This document shows, piece after piece, positions 50,740 to 62,136 of a stretch of 64,000 nucleotides of DNA; position 1 is the stretch's first letter; each line of letters begins with the position of its first letter. Source of the stretch: Rhyacichthys aspro (lineage: Eukaryota > Chordata > Actinopteri > Gobiiformes > Rhyacichthyidae). The position numbers and the translations under genes are program-made. The stretch lies in assembly GCA_036850595.1 (NCBI GenBank), contig CM072160.1:6155773-6219772 (forward strand). The letters run 5' to 3'. Under the pieces are notes generated by a model that saw nothing but the letters and a program-made list of their open reading frames with translations, ran no database searches and was not told the DNA's origin.

Positions 50740-51180
50740 CATCCATCATGGCAGCGGGACGAGAGCCAAAAACAGGAGGGGAATACACATCATCCTTGAG
50801 TGAAGAATATGGAGACAAACCCAAGAGGAGCGAGGTCCTCCTCCCATCCGTCTCCAGCACATTAATTGAGTTTGGATGGATTGGAGATCGATGGCAGGGA
50901 GGCCCCTCGATTGCTCAGCAGTAAGAGGGATTAAAATTTGAAATCAATTAGTTTTGTGTCTGCAAACCCTTACCTCGGCAAGAAGAGGGAAATCAATTAA
51001 GGAAATTAAAAGTTGAAGCAGCGACAAGAAAGTCATTTTCAACGAGCAACTCTGAGATGAAAGCCGAGCAGCAAAGGGGATCAGATGGTGAGGTTTTTAG
51101 ATGGAGTCTGGCCCCAGGAGGAACAGAGCCCAGGTATCTGACCTTTGAACTCTTTGAACTCCTGAGCACACCTGGCTCAC
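50740..51180. promoter_or_regulatory. Candidate conserved non-coding enhancer
   Basis: A less AT-rich block in which homeodomain-type sites recur: ATTAATTGAG (50861), AATCAATTAG (50942) and AATCAATTAA (50991). It ends in a perfect 9-bp tandem repeat CTTTGAACT x2 (51143-51160). CTTTGAA is a TCF/LEF-like core, and TGACCTTTGAACT (51139-51151) also reads as a DR1 site on the minus strand. This mix is typical of developmental enhancers in vertebrates. Conservation cannot be assessed here, so the call is an inference from motif density. Confidence 0.35.
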
Positions 51181-54100
51181 AGTGCCAGCTGGAACACACA
51201 TAAAGGTATGGAACGAGATGAAATTAATTACAGTGTACAAAGTGTTATACATAATCAGCAAAACCTTGGGCTGATGTGAACTCAAATTATGATCAAAATT
51301 AACAACATTTTTGCTCCCTTCTGATTTGTGGATATGCAGACCTTATATTGTGAGCTCCAGCCACTCCTGACCTGTAAAGGATGAGTTATAGAATATTCAT
51401 AAATATTTAATATTTCAACTGACTGTCTTCCTCCTTAAAAATAATTTGAAAAAACCACACAGAGCTTCTGAGAGTTCATTACAAGTATTTTTTGATTAAT
51501 TGACTAGCACTCATAAATAGTATCTCATCCAGTCAAAATACTAAACAAATCTCATAAAACAATAGAATTTCCCAAAAGGTCCTCTTGGACAAATGCACTT
51601 TTTTGTAATAATCAGTTCCTTTTATGTCTCTTTCTTAGCAGAAACCTGCGTTCCATCCAAATATCTCGTCTGTAGCTCAGAGAGAAGAGGCAGACATGGA
51701 GCATAAAGGAGCAGAGATTACAGAGGTTAGAGGTAAGAGGACAGAGTGCTGCTCTTTGAAGAAGAGTCTGCCCGGTAACAGACCACCCAGCGCTCCTCAG
51801 TCGATAGCCATCATAGTCCTCCCTGTGGGGAATCATCACCAAGGTCAGAGGTCAGCCACTGACAAAACAGCAACAGGAAGAGGGTGAGGTGGAGGACAGA
51901 GGACAGAGGATGCAACGAGTGCAGCTACTCTGTGGATGTATGTATGTAAACACATATAAGCCTTTCTGATGAGAGCCTTAGGGTAACTATACTATGGGGT
52001 GGTGCACATTTTAAGACCTCTACTTTAATACTCCTAAAAATACATTTATGACATTCAGATTTTATAATAATATAGGATGTAATTTTGTACAGAAAGGAAG
52101 TAAGTCCAGGCTTCAGTATATGAATGTATTACATAGTGTCTTTGTGTTAAATCTAAATTAACATAATTAGCATAAATTTCACTGGTAAAACACGAGTAAG
52201 AAAAGGGTTAAAATAGTATAATTTGTCTCGATGATCACACCTTTTTGATTTATTTCAAAGAACGTTTGCTGCCAAAACACCTAAGTAATGGTTTCCAAAT
52301 GGTAGTCCACAAACCAGTGGATGACATCATGCTCACTTACAGTATATAAAGTCTGTGGTTCATGAGAAACAGAAACTGAAGCATTTGTATCCAGTTTCTA
52401 CGCTGTGTATAAGACAATTAGCTTGAACAAACACCTCACTACCACTAATGAGGACTTACTAATCTGTTCAACTGTGATTTTTACAACTACAGCATATCAT
52501 TATGTAGTGTTAATTACTTTGCACTCAGTGTGTTTAATATCTTATAAGCACCACAAGCTTTACTCACTGAACATATTGCAGCCCACCCTCAGCAGTGGAT
52601 AAAGGAGCTCTTATGTCATTGAAAGAGTGAGAGAAAAGCTCCTCAGCCATCATTGTACAAAAGAAGCAAACAGGCTTTGATATCAGTGAAGAGAAGTTCC
52701 CTCTGAGCCCAGTTGGAAGTAATCTATTCTTTACATAGAAAGACACTGAGCCATTTCCCTGCCCCACACTCGGCCTACAGTGAAGAGTCTATCCAAAAAG
52801 GGGATGGAGGCGAATGGAGTGCGTGATGGTATGAAAAGAGGGGCACGGGGTAAAAGGATATGAGGGAGAGAGGGATCTGGGAAAGAGGAGACGGGCTGAA
52901 AAGGGGGGCAAATGCAGACGGAGCGAGCAGGCGGCGAAGAAAAATCATCTCATCCCAAAGTATCTCCACCTGAGAGCAATTTGTCCCCAATTTCAGGAGC
53001 TTAATCACACCATTGAAGTGTGTGCACACAAATACTGACACACCAGCGAACACAGCGGCAGAATTCAGAGGGTCTGGATGGCGTTAGACACGCAGCTGAT
53101 GTCTTCTGGGAAAGCTGCAGGGGTCTTTGACGAGATACCCTGCTTCGCGACCACTCCGCACGCTAAACAGTGGGGGCCCCCCTTCATTTCGACCCAGGCT
53201 CCTCCATCTTTTGACATACAATGTTTTTTTCTCTCTTTAATACTCCACAGACTTGCTTTCATAATCTGGGCACTAAGTGTTCCCCCTCTCTCCTCTTATT
53301 CTTTCACATGAAGTAGCTTGGGTGGAGCTGTTCTTGTGGGCGAGGGTGGTATGGAGAGGAAAGAGACAGAAAAGAGAAGAGAATAATTGCAGTCGTCTAA
53401 CTTATCTTTATAATCGGAGTGTCGGAAACAAGGCATTAGCTTCTGGAGTGTGGCCAAAGCTGGTTCTTTTATGAGTGGCTTCCAATAAAAGTGGCCCCGA
53501 TCAGATCCGATCAGACGAGATGATGGAATGAACATTTGAGAGCAGGCGCAGGAGGAGGTGCCGTAGGAGGGAGTTTGCGGTAAGGAAAGTTTGCTTAAAG
53601 CGCCGAGTTGTTATTGCAACGGGCGGCTGTGGAATGCGACCGCTCACTACTTTGACCAAAGGGAAAAAAGAAAGAGGGAGAGAGAGATTGGTAAACCAGA
53701 GAGCGACCAGTCTAACCACATTATGTCATCAGGCCTTTATGATCTGCTAATAACCAAATCGTACTGAAGAAAAACATTCTGCTTTCAATTAGAGGCTATA
53801 AATGCTGTTTGACTTTAAGATATAGCCCGTCTATCTGGGAATGCTAACAGGCTAATTGACAAAGCATGAGCACATATGACGGCCAGGAATATGCATTTGT
53901 TCTAGCCAGCAAACAATAGAAACCTTGGTACTTTAAATCAACAAGAGACATCAAGCAAAAGTGAAGAATTGAGTTCAATAAAATGATAAAGTTCTGGAAA
54001 TATTTCAGTTATAACATCATGAGCTTCACCCACTGCTCTGTAGTGCTCCATGTACTGACTCCAATGCAGCCTCATCACCGCACTGTTGAACTAGCTATTT

Positions 54101-54528
54101 GATGAAGGTATATGGTCTTACACTGAGGACAACAAAAGCTAATAGTAGCATATATCATCCCCTGGCATTTTTAGAAGGTTTTTAGTGAATTTCTGCAGAG
54201 GAAGAAAAAAAAAAAAAGGATCATTCCCTTGCACACATACTGTATGGTTTATTAGCAGCACACTATATAAACTATGTATGGTCCCTTTCACAATACGCTG
54301 ATATCCTCCACAGCTTTGCTTTCTTCTTTCTTCTCTTCTTCCCACTGCAAACTGAGGAGAGCTCATTTATGCAGGTTTGGTACTTACATGCTTCTGTTCT
54401 TTGTAGAGTCTAATGCTTTGCCTCACTTCCAACACATCAGTATAAAGGATGTTCACTGTAATACATACACCATAAATGGGTGTCATCGTGTAAACAAAAT
54501 CAATCAAGAGACACCATACACTGAATAT
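51181..54528. other. Non-coding stretch, no gene seen
   Basis: No exon supported. GC-richer patches at 53050-53200 and 53478-53720 (the latter with repeated GATCAGA units and several CpG) could be regulatory. Around 52288-52325 the sequence faintly resembles hAT-type termini but is too diverged to call. A short A run lies near 54207-54219. Confidence 0.55.
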
Positions 54529-54544
54529 AAAAAAAAAAAAAAAA
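54529..54544. repeat. Poly-A tract (A16)
   Basis: Uninterrupted run of 16 A. No retroposon body is recognised upstream. Confidence 0.95.
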
Positions 54545-54689
54545 CTCTAGGAAACAACATTTCGGTATGGCATGATTTTGGAAGATATGTTATAATCTCA
54601 TAAATTGATATTTTAAAGTCAGAAATGCACCTTTGTATCAATAAAAAAAGAAAAACACAGAAACCACAAAGAGGGCAAGCAGCGGCCAC

Positions 54690-55080
54690 TGCCTAGCTCC
54701 GCTTAGATTAATTCAATTAATGTTTGATGCTGTTTGGCCACTTAAGTGCATGAGGAGCAAAGATACTGTGGTACAAATCCCCTTAAGACATGCCAATGTT
54801 GATTATTTGATTAGGTACTTTTAATTAGCAGCTAACACAACCACAAAACATCCTGAGATAAATCACTTGGAGCAGCTAGAATCCAAGGGAGGATGGGAGG
54901 GATCAGGGCGGTGCTAAGCCATACATCACCCTGCCTCAAAAAGTCTGTAATTAGCTAAAGCCAATCAACAGAGGCAATCTATCAGCCACGATGTTGGTCT
55001 CGACCAATCACAGAGCTCTGCAGGTCGATGTCTAAGGGCACCAGAGCCAATGATGTGGAGGTAAGTGAGGGCTGGCAGCC
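54690..55080. promoter_or_regulatory. Candidate conserved non-coding enhancer with CCAAT cluster
   Basis: Homeodomain-type sites (ATTAATTCAATTAAT near 54708, TTTTAATTAGC near 54819, GTAATTAGC at 54947) are followed by three CCAAT motifs in about 90 bp (CCAATCA at 54961 and 55004, CCAATGA at 55048). CCAAT pairs suit NF-Y, and CCAATCA also suits PBX/MEIS-like factors. It may be an enhancer, or a weak TATA-less promoter reading rightwards into the splice-donor-like GAG|GTAAGTGAGG at 55060/55061. Nothing downstream confirms a gene. Confidence 0.35.
55024..55060 (+). other. Candidate 37-nt exon-like segment with a strong splice donor
   Basis: GCAG precedes position 55024, and GTAAGTGAGG, a near-perfect donor consensus, follows 55060. 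One frame is open and contains an ATG at 55028 (reading MSKGTRANDVE up to the donor). The upstream polypyrimidine tract is poor, so a first-exon reading would be better than an internal exon. No protein family is recognised and no partner exon was found. It may well be chance. Confidence 0.15.
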
Positions 55081-58000
55081 AGGGCAGCAGGGGCTGCAGA
55101 GGACGAGGGCTGCAATAGACTCTGACAGCTTTATTCATCTGACGCTTAAACGGCCTCCGAGGAGAGGCCGAGAAATGTCAACGTGGAGAGGACGATTACG
55201 AGAGATATCGATCCACTTTCCTTCCCCGAAAAGAAAACACTCCTCCTACTTCTCCCAGTCCTCGACAGTCCCTCAGGCCTGCTCTGGTCAACACTAGGAG
55301 ACACGTGGAGAGGAGTCAAGGAAAGGAGGAGAGGGATCGAACAAGGATACTTGCCCACCCTAATTCACTCTCATCTGGAGCTTGTGCTGGCTGCTGGTTT
55401 TTGCTGCTGTCTTTGCATCTGATTTACAGCAATGCAGATAAAGCTTACCCAAGGCCCTGGCTTCAGACCATTTGAAACACTGTTGTATAGAGACATGAGG
55501 TTAAGTAAAAAAGCACTAAGTGGCATGGAAAATGGGAACTGACTAAAATAACAGTGAGGAAAAAAGAAGCCCATAAAAGCTTGATACTGTCGCCTTGTCT
55601 GTAAAGTTTAATGAAGCCAAAAACCATTACGATTACTTTGTTACTTTGCTAATCACTTGCTCACGTTGCTATAAGTGTTTCTTTCCGTTCATTAAAAAGC
55701 CAGACAGACTTCGTGGAAAAGAGTGTTGAGGACTGCATGACGGCACTAGTAAAACAGTCATTCACTCTCATTAACAAGCTTTACAAAAGTGATATGTTCA
55801 ATCTGGGCTCTTTTTAACAGCTTATAAGACACTTTGAGCTCGCTCTTCTCATCATTTTCAAAGAGGCTATCTTGTACATATTTTTAATACCACTCTTCAA
55901 CAGTCCACTTATCCCTTCATCAAAGCTGTTGCAGCTGTTTTGAGGAAAAATTATCTGATAAACCATCTGTGCACAATCACTGTTCACATCTGACAACCAC
56001 GAGCTGATGAGCCTTGTTAGATATTTAATAGTTCTAGTGACTCATTTCCCACAAATGTTGGAAAACTAGTTTAAAGAAGATGGTTAAATAAGTGTGAAAA
56101 CAGTGTCCAGTTGCTTGCTCTTTGACCAGTCTAATCAAATACATACACAAAACACAATGTTTCATTTACTCAGGTTGACAAACCCTGAACTAGGTTTATT
56201 CTCTTGATGAGTGGTGTTTTTCAGCTGTTTTTCAACATGCTTCTCTAAGAATGTCTAAGGTACAAGACCTTTTCCCTCCAACAAATTTTGTTTATAAGTT
56301 AAACGTTTTTATAGTGTATTTGAAGACAGATGATTGACGTCTAATTTGAACTTTTAACACGGTCTGTGGGCAGACTTGATGTTGCATTTGGAGATAATGC
56401 CAGTATTCACAGAAAGATTCACACAATTTGTTCATAGTAGGTTTTAAAATTCTTAACTTTCCCCTTCTCTGACATGTTTTACATCCACATCACCCTCCAG
56501 ACTGCACTGTGGGTGAACCTGGGCGGTGTTTCCTGGTGTCATTAAGCATGGCTTCTCAATAGCCACATTGCCACTTTCCACTTTACTACAGCTGCTGCTC
56601 AGGCCAAGTCCAGTAATCATTACTTACCAGCCTTTCTAAGCCACAAGCGTGCCAGCAGCAAAAGGGCTCCAAGACCTACATATTGGGCCAAGTCTCTCCA
56701 TCCATGTCAATCAGATCCTCTCAGAAATAAGCCTGATATCCACAGTCTTCCTCCATTGAGCCCGAACACATTACAAACTGCTTGCTTGATTACATGGGTT
56801 GGCAGCAGCACTGAACACATGTCAAGCCCACTCGCCTTGATGTTGCGAGCCAGAAGTTGAAAGAATTTCAAGACATTTTCAAAAGAAATTGTCCTCAATA
56901 AAATGGTGGACAGCTGAAACCACAAGTCCAATAAGAGCCTACTGGGCTTCCTCGTGGACCTGCTGCTTTAGTCATTTCTTCCCCTGCTGCTGTTACTGAA
57001 GCTGACCCCTCACCTGGCCCACCACTGCCAGTGGGAAGCCATTTGTCCAACAGCTTTTTGTATGATCAAGACTGGAAAGTGCATAGGGAGAAGTGTGTGA
57101 TATATTCTTTTGATAAAATAAGGCTTAAAGACCTCTATGTTTTATATATATTCAGACAGACTTTAGAATAAGAAGGGATCACTTCCAATGGAGACTTACA
57201 CTCCTCTATATTACACTGCCGTATGATTACGTACCACAATGAGTCTCCATTCATCTTCTCTCTGTCACCCAGAGGCAAGAAGCAAGGGGCAAGGACTGAG
57301 GAAAAAAGCTGAATGTTCTTGTGAACAGTAGTGGATCAAACAGGACGAGCCCAGCCACTGAGAGATATTTGACAATATATGCAGCACTTTCACTAAACTA
57401 CTTTTTTCCCCTTCTTGAACTAATTCTCCTTAAAGACTTTGCTCCTTTCAGGACTGGGTGCAAAGCCTAGACCATCCACATCTGACCACACAGACAGAAG
57501 ACAGGAGTTTGGAGAAGAGGGGAAAGCAGGACAACGGAGGAGGAGTCTGGCAAGAGCAGGAGTTGTGTGCTTTGTTGTGTTGCCTCAGTTATTAGGAAGT
57601 GTATGTATAGGCTCAATACAAAAATGTTTCCGAATGTTCACCAGAAAGAATTTTTGCTGTAATGAGGATCTGGCTGGAACAATGGAGGACATGAGTGGTT
57701 ATAAATGTGGACAAATTTGCAGGGTGTGAGTTAATTTGTACAATGTGTGTGTCTGGCTCTCAAGGCAAAAATGTCACTGTTGTTGTGAAAAAGACAAACT
57801 TTGCCAGAGAATTAGCAGTGCAGCCTGTTTCCATGGAATAATCTGGAGAAAAAACAACCTTTTTTCTTACTGTGAATCAGATAAGTAGGTTTTGATTTCA
57901 TCTTGTATGTAGGTATCTAATGAATTCAAAAAAAGAAGTTTAATTTCTATTCCTATCACACAAACATGAGGTTATGTGAGGTTCTCAGTCAATGTTCAGA

Positions 58001-58611
58001 CTGACCCCAAATCAGATACTACTGATTGACCATTTAATATGAGTCATGCAGAATCCAATCTTTTTAAATCAGATATTACAAATCTGTGGATCAAAAACAT
58101 TTACATCAAATCTTTACCTTTGGCACACATTACCCTGTTGGTTAAAATGTGTATTGCCAAATGAAAAACAGTTGTTTCCATGTGAGATGCAAACAAATGC
58201 AAACAAAGTGTGAATTCATCAATAATCTCCTCAGTTTACTAATACTTGAAGATAAATGCCTTTTGTAAAGCAAAACCAACCATCACATAACAAGACAGTA
58301 GTGTTTTCTCTGAGGAAATGAACATCAGTCAAGCTGCTATGTGCTTTTGTAGCCGCCAAGCCCCTGTGCTTCTTTAGACTGCTGTAGTGGGATTTGTAAA
58401 ATTCCTCCAAAAAATAGATCAAGATTACAAAATTAACAGCACTGCAACTGACTGGAAAAACAAAAGTACATCATATTTATTAAAACCACTGTTATTTATC
58501 TAAGTTTGGACACAAATGGAACATGGAAGACAGCTACAGGACAGAGAGATGTCCAATGACTTTATGCTTATTCTTGTTATAATCTATTACTGTTAAAAAC
58601 TGTTAATCCAT
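55081..58611. other. Non-coding stretch, no gene seen
   Basis: Unique sequence. The open frames at 55028-55422 and 57439-57729 lack recognisable domains. A short AT-rich patch (TTTTATATATATTC) occurs near 57140. Nothing else is supported. Confidence 0.6.
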
Positions 58612-58680
58612 ATCATCAGATAACAGATAGCTTTATTTGTCTCACAGGGGAAAAAAGATTTGACAAGGAGAAATTACATT
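58612..58680 (-). mobile_element. Possible LINE 3'-tail remnant (minus strand)
   Basis: Read on the minus strand the segment runs AATTTCTCCTTG, then TTTTTTCCCCTGTGAGAC, then AAATAAAGCTATCTG. This is the TTTCCCC..G.GAC.AATAAAG.TATCT arrangement common at 3' ends of L2/CR1-like LINEs in fish. Only the tail is present, as usual for 5'-truncated copies. It is more convincing than the plus-strand remnant near 23.1 kb. Confidence 0.45.
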
Positions 58681-59899
58681 TAGATCACCCTCATTGACAC
58701 AGTGTTCACCGCTGACATGTGCTTACTGCGTAATTTTTTTTTCTTTTTTTGTATTCCTTAAAGGGCGGCATCAAGTCCACACATGTAAAATAATATGGCT
58801 TGGAGTCTGGAGGCAGTTGTTGACATTTTGGAGATACCAACTTTCTCAGCACTAAAAGACACCACTTTTTACTCTGAGTGGGGTTAGTGCTCGGGCATTC
58901 ATTTCCTACCTCGAAAATGAAAACGTCCATTTGTCCTATAAAAACATCAAAACACTGTCTACTTCTTGGCAGACACAACTTAAATCAGTGCTGCCAGCAA
59001 CAGCACTCGAATGAAAAGAGGACCAAAGAAAAAAAGAAAAGAAAAGAAAAGGGAGAGCACAGCACCAAAATCTCAGGTTTATTGCCTCGTAGCGAGAGTT
59101 ACTGAAATACTAGATATTGGCCGTGTGTGTCTCGTCATCATCAAAGTTTATACACTGACTATACGAGCGCTATTAAAGACAAGAACGAGGCAGAGCGCAG
59201 ACAAAGAAAGGCAAGAGGGGTGTAATTTAATTTTATCCACGCTTTGGCACCGGTCAGTGATTCGCCTCGTTAGCTCCTACCTCTCACACGCCAGCATATT
59301 TCACTCGTGAGTAATGCCGTAGATGAAGTTTGCCCTGCTCCTTCCTCCTACAACCGCTTTTACTCTTTGGCGGCATATTTCTCGCTTTTCCGCTCTTCCC
59401 TCAGATGTTCCTCCTTCATTTTAAATGCTTTGCTCCGAGTGCAGATAGAGATCTTACATGAGGATTTTTATGTTTCTAAGAGGAGTGAGTGGGAAGAGTG
59501 TGTGTTTGTGTGTGCGACGTGGTTCAATGAGTTATTGTAGGAGCTCCAGGAAGTGTAAAGGGATCAGTGACATTAAATGGCCAACGGGGTCAACTATCAG
59601 ATTCCCCCAAGACAAGCACGGGCAATTAGCGTAAAACAAGACTGGTCTCAAACACAGTAAGAAACACAGATTACTATGAGAGTTGGCACATTGAAAGGAA
59701 GGTGTTGTTTTGACTGCTGATACATTTCAAGAGCACAAATGTGAAGCATGAATGGTATTTTTAGCGTTTAAATATAACATCCAGCTTATTTTCATCATGG
59801 GAAAGCCTCTATTCAATACATTTAGGAATGTATTTGGAAACAGGAAGCAGATGCACTTGGTCACCCCACACATGACCAAACATATTCACGGATACATGC
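58681..59899. other. Non-coding stretch, no gene seen
   Basis: It contains a T-rich patch (58733-58751) and a (GAAAA)n-like run at 59026-59052. Overlapping Lys-rich open frames at 58878-59310 derive from that run. Confidence 0.6.
59026..59052. repeat. (GAAAA)n-like tract
   Basis: Purine-only run with roughly five-base periodicity (AAAGAAAAGAAAAGAAAAGGG). Confidence 0.85.
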
Positions 59900-60160
59900 A
59901 CCAACACACACACACAGTCCGCCAGCGCCGCCCCACACCCACACTTCTCACTTCATCACCCCGTGGGCTTGTTAAAAGGCCGTTTGCAGCGCGCCGTAAA
60001 GCAGGACTACGAGTTGCCGCGGAGAGTCAGGTAACAAATTGGCAGGGCTGTTTTCCTTCGCCGCTGATTGTGGGAGTGGGTGTTTTCACCACCGCAGAGT
60101 CACCCAGTCGGAGGCCCGGGCCGTCACTGGAGCGTGAACGAGACGCAAATGATGGAAACA
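59900..60160. promoter_or_regulatory. CpG-rich segment
   Basis: CpG dinucleotides are much denser than in the surrounding DNA (CCGCCAGCGCCGCC near 59920, GCAGCGCGCCGTAA near 59987, TTGCCGCGGAG near 60013, CGGAGGCCCGGGCCG near 60108). This could mark an unmethylated promoter-like or enhancer element. There is no TATA box or clear exon. The 150-codon plus-strand frame that spans it (59752-60204) has no recognisable domain. Confidence 0.35.
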
Positions 60161-61836
60161 CTCTTCGGTTCTTCTCTTCAATTTTCCTCCACCCTTTCTC
60201 TTGAGTTTGACTGTATTTTTTCTTCCTTCTTTCCTTTTGATTGTGTTCCTCTGTATCTGCGCTCAGCCTGAGGCCCAGGAGCCACGTTATTAATCTATTA
60301 CACACTCCTCCTTTCCTCTGCCATGCTCATTTGCACTGTCATCACGCTTCCTCGACTGTGTTTTGTCTTTAACTCACTTTGTTTCCGTATTTAGTTTCAA
60401 AGTTCAGAGAAAACCCACTTTACAAAACGGCAACAGAATAGGACATGAAGAAATTGCTGCAGTAAAATATGAAGTGATGTGATAATACCAATAGAAATGT
60501 AAATGTAACAATGTGGATGTGTCCAGGTACAAGCATTACATTCTTCATTTATAATCCATATTTTACAGCGTTATGAAAGTCTCCGTATCATTTGAAAGAC
60601 TCTAACTTGAAGCTCACCATAAAAGACTTGAAACACTTTAAAACGGTGACATATAAAATACATTCGAGGCAAGATGTCCAACAGTATTCTCATGGGGCGT
60701 TTTTTTCTGTCAAGTTGTCAACAGGCCTTTTAAAAAATATCACACGAGCATAAAGCATTTACTGTAGTGTTTGATCAATAAAACAACTCCTCAAAACATA
60801 AAAATCCACATGAAGATGAAACAGAATTGTTGTAGCCGGCTTGTTACGGCTCTGTAAAGCGAGGGTCCCACAACAAAAGGATCCCAATAACATGCGGTAA
60901 TTTTGTCGTAAAAACCCTGAATGGGCTGTAGAAGAGGAAACCAGACGAAACGAACGAGAAAGGGCTTGAACTACTCTGGCACTTTTCATTTCCTGATGGG
61001 CAATCACTGGTCGCTGGTCCAGGCTTTGTTCACTTCTCAATGTAAAGTATCTTCGTCTCTGTGAGTGGAGGCCAAGGCCGCAAAACACCTATATGATTAC
61101 GGCCTGGCTTTACTGCCTCTTGACTACTTTACATCCAGGACAATGACTGCATGTGTGTGACGGCTGCTCGGACTGGACCAAGACTGGAGCACGTAGCTGA
61201 TTGGACGCATCGCCGACAGATGGACGAACAGACCGTGAGGTGCAGACAGGAGATGTTCCCGAGTCCAAATATTAAAGCCAATCTGCTTTAATGTGTTTTT
61301 TTCCCCCTTTTTTTGAATTATCACTCTATCCTTGCCAGACATTTCCTCAATCTGTCTCCCGTCTATCTATGTGAACGGCATTGTCAATAGGATAATATGA
61401 ATCCACAAGCCTTTGTTCTTCCCTGGACACTCAGACAAATACTGGTGGCATATCATAGTGACGGCTCATAACTCTCCAAGCACTGACCCTGACAGAGAAA
61501 ATAACATAAAACACTCTATTCAAAGGGCATGAGTGTGTTTTATAGCAGAATATGACTCTCTGGGCCACACATTTACTCATCAGTAACAAGGTGAAATTGT
61601 TTGTTGCACTTTGGAGAGTACTATCGGGAGGCTTTAACAGTGCAACATTGTAAAGTAGCTCTTCCTTAATTTACTTTATTATACAGAAACTTTACACACA
61701 TACAGCAGTTGCCGTTTTAAATGTGAATTGTGGTTTTCTTGCTGTGTGCACAAGAATATATATTTTTAGTAAAGCAGATGGCGGTGAAGCGAGCAAACAG
61801 TGAAGTACTTTGGGAGTCTTGTCTGGAGGAGTTTAT
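60161..61836. other. Non-coding stretch, no gene seen
   Basis: Pyrimidine-rich at 60165-60260 (TTTTCTTCCTTCTTTCC), otherwise unique. No exon supported. Confidence 0.6.
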
Positions 61837-61868
61837 ACTTTATGTCTCTCCAAATTAGAGCCCTTGGC
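61837..61868 (+). repeat. Short direct repeat, copy 1 (32 bp)
   Basis: Matches 62105-62136 at 26 of 32 positions without gaps. The conserved core is ACTTTATGYCTCTCCAAAYT. Its nature is unknown. Confidence 0.6.
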
Positions 61869-62104
61869 AGTTCCTGGTTTCGCTCATACAGACATGGCAG
61901 CAGATCAATCTGTTAGCTGCTCTCACACAACTCTCTGTCTCTTGCCTTAGGTTTTGAAATCCATAGCCTCCCATTTGCATGTGTCACTGTGAGCATCTTT
62001 CCGTGTTCACTCCGTATCTGTCAAGTTTGATGCGAAAAGAGACCGGAAAAAGACGAAGAAGACGCATCAAATGAGACTGGAGATGCTTGGTTCACTCGAA
62101 AGTC
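61869..62104. other. Interval between the two short repeats
   Basis: Unique non-coding sequence with no recognisable feature. The similarity between the two flanking repeats does not extend into it. Confidence 0.55.
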
Positions 62105-62136
62105 ACTTTATGCCTCTCCAAACTGGAACACTTGAC
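62105..62136 (+). repeat. Short direct repeat, copy 2 (32 bp)
   Basis: Partner of 61837-61868, in the same orientation and 268 bp downstream. Five of the six differences are transitions. Confidence 0.6.

Noticed and set aside
50302..50742. 146-codon minus-strand open frame
   Set aside because: No recognisable domain and no splice or promoter context. It is comparable in length to other chance frames here.
52288..52325. Resemblance to hAT transposon ends (GGTTTCCAAATGG ... CCACAAACCAGTGG)
   Set aside because: Too diverged, and no matching inverted end or 8-bp duplication was found.
59752..60204. 150-codon open frame on the plus strand through the CpG-rich block
   Set aside because: Few stop codons are expected in CpG-rich DNA, a second frame and the opposite strand are also open, and there is no known domain.
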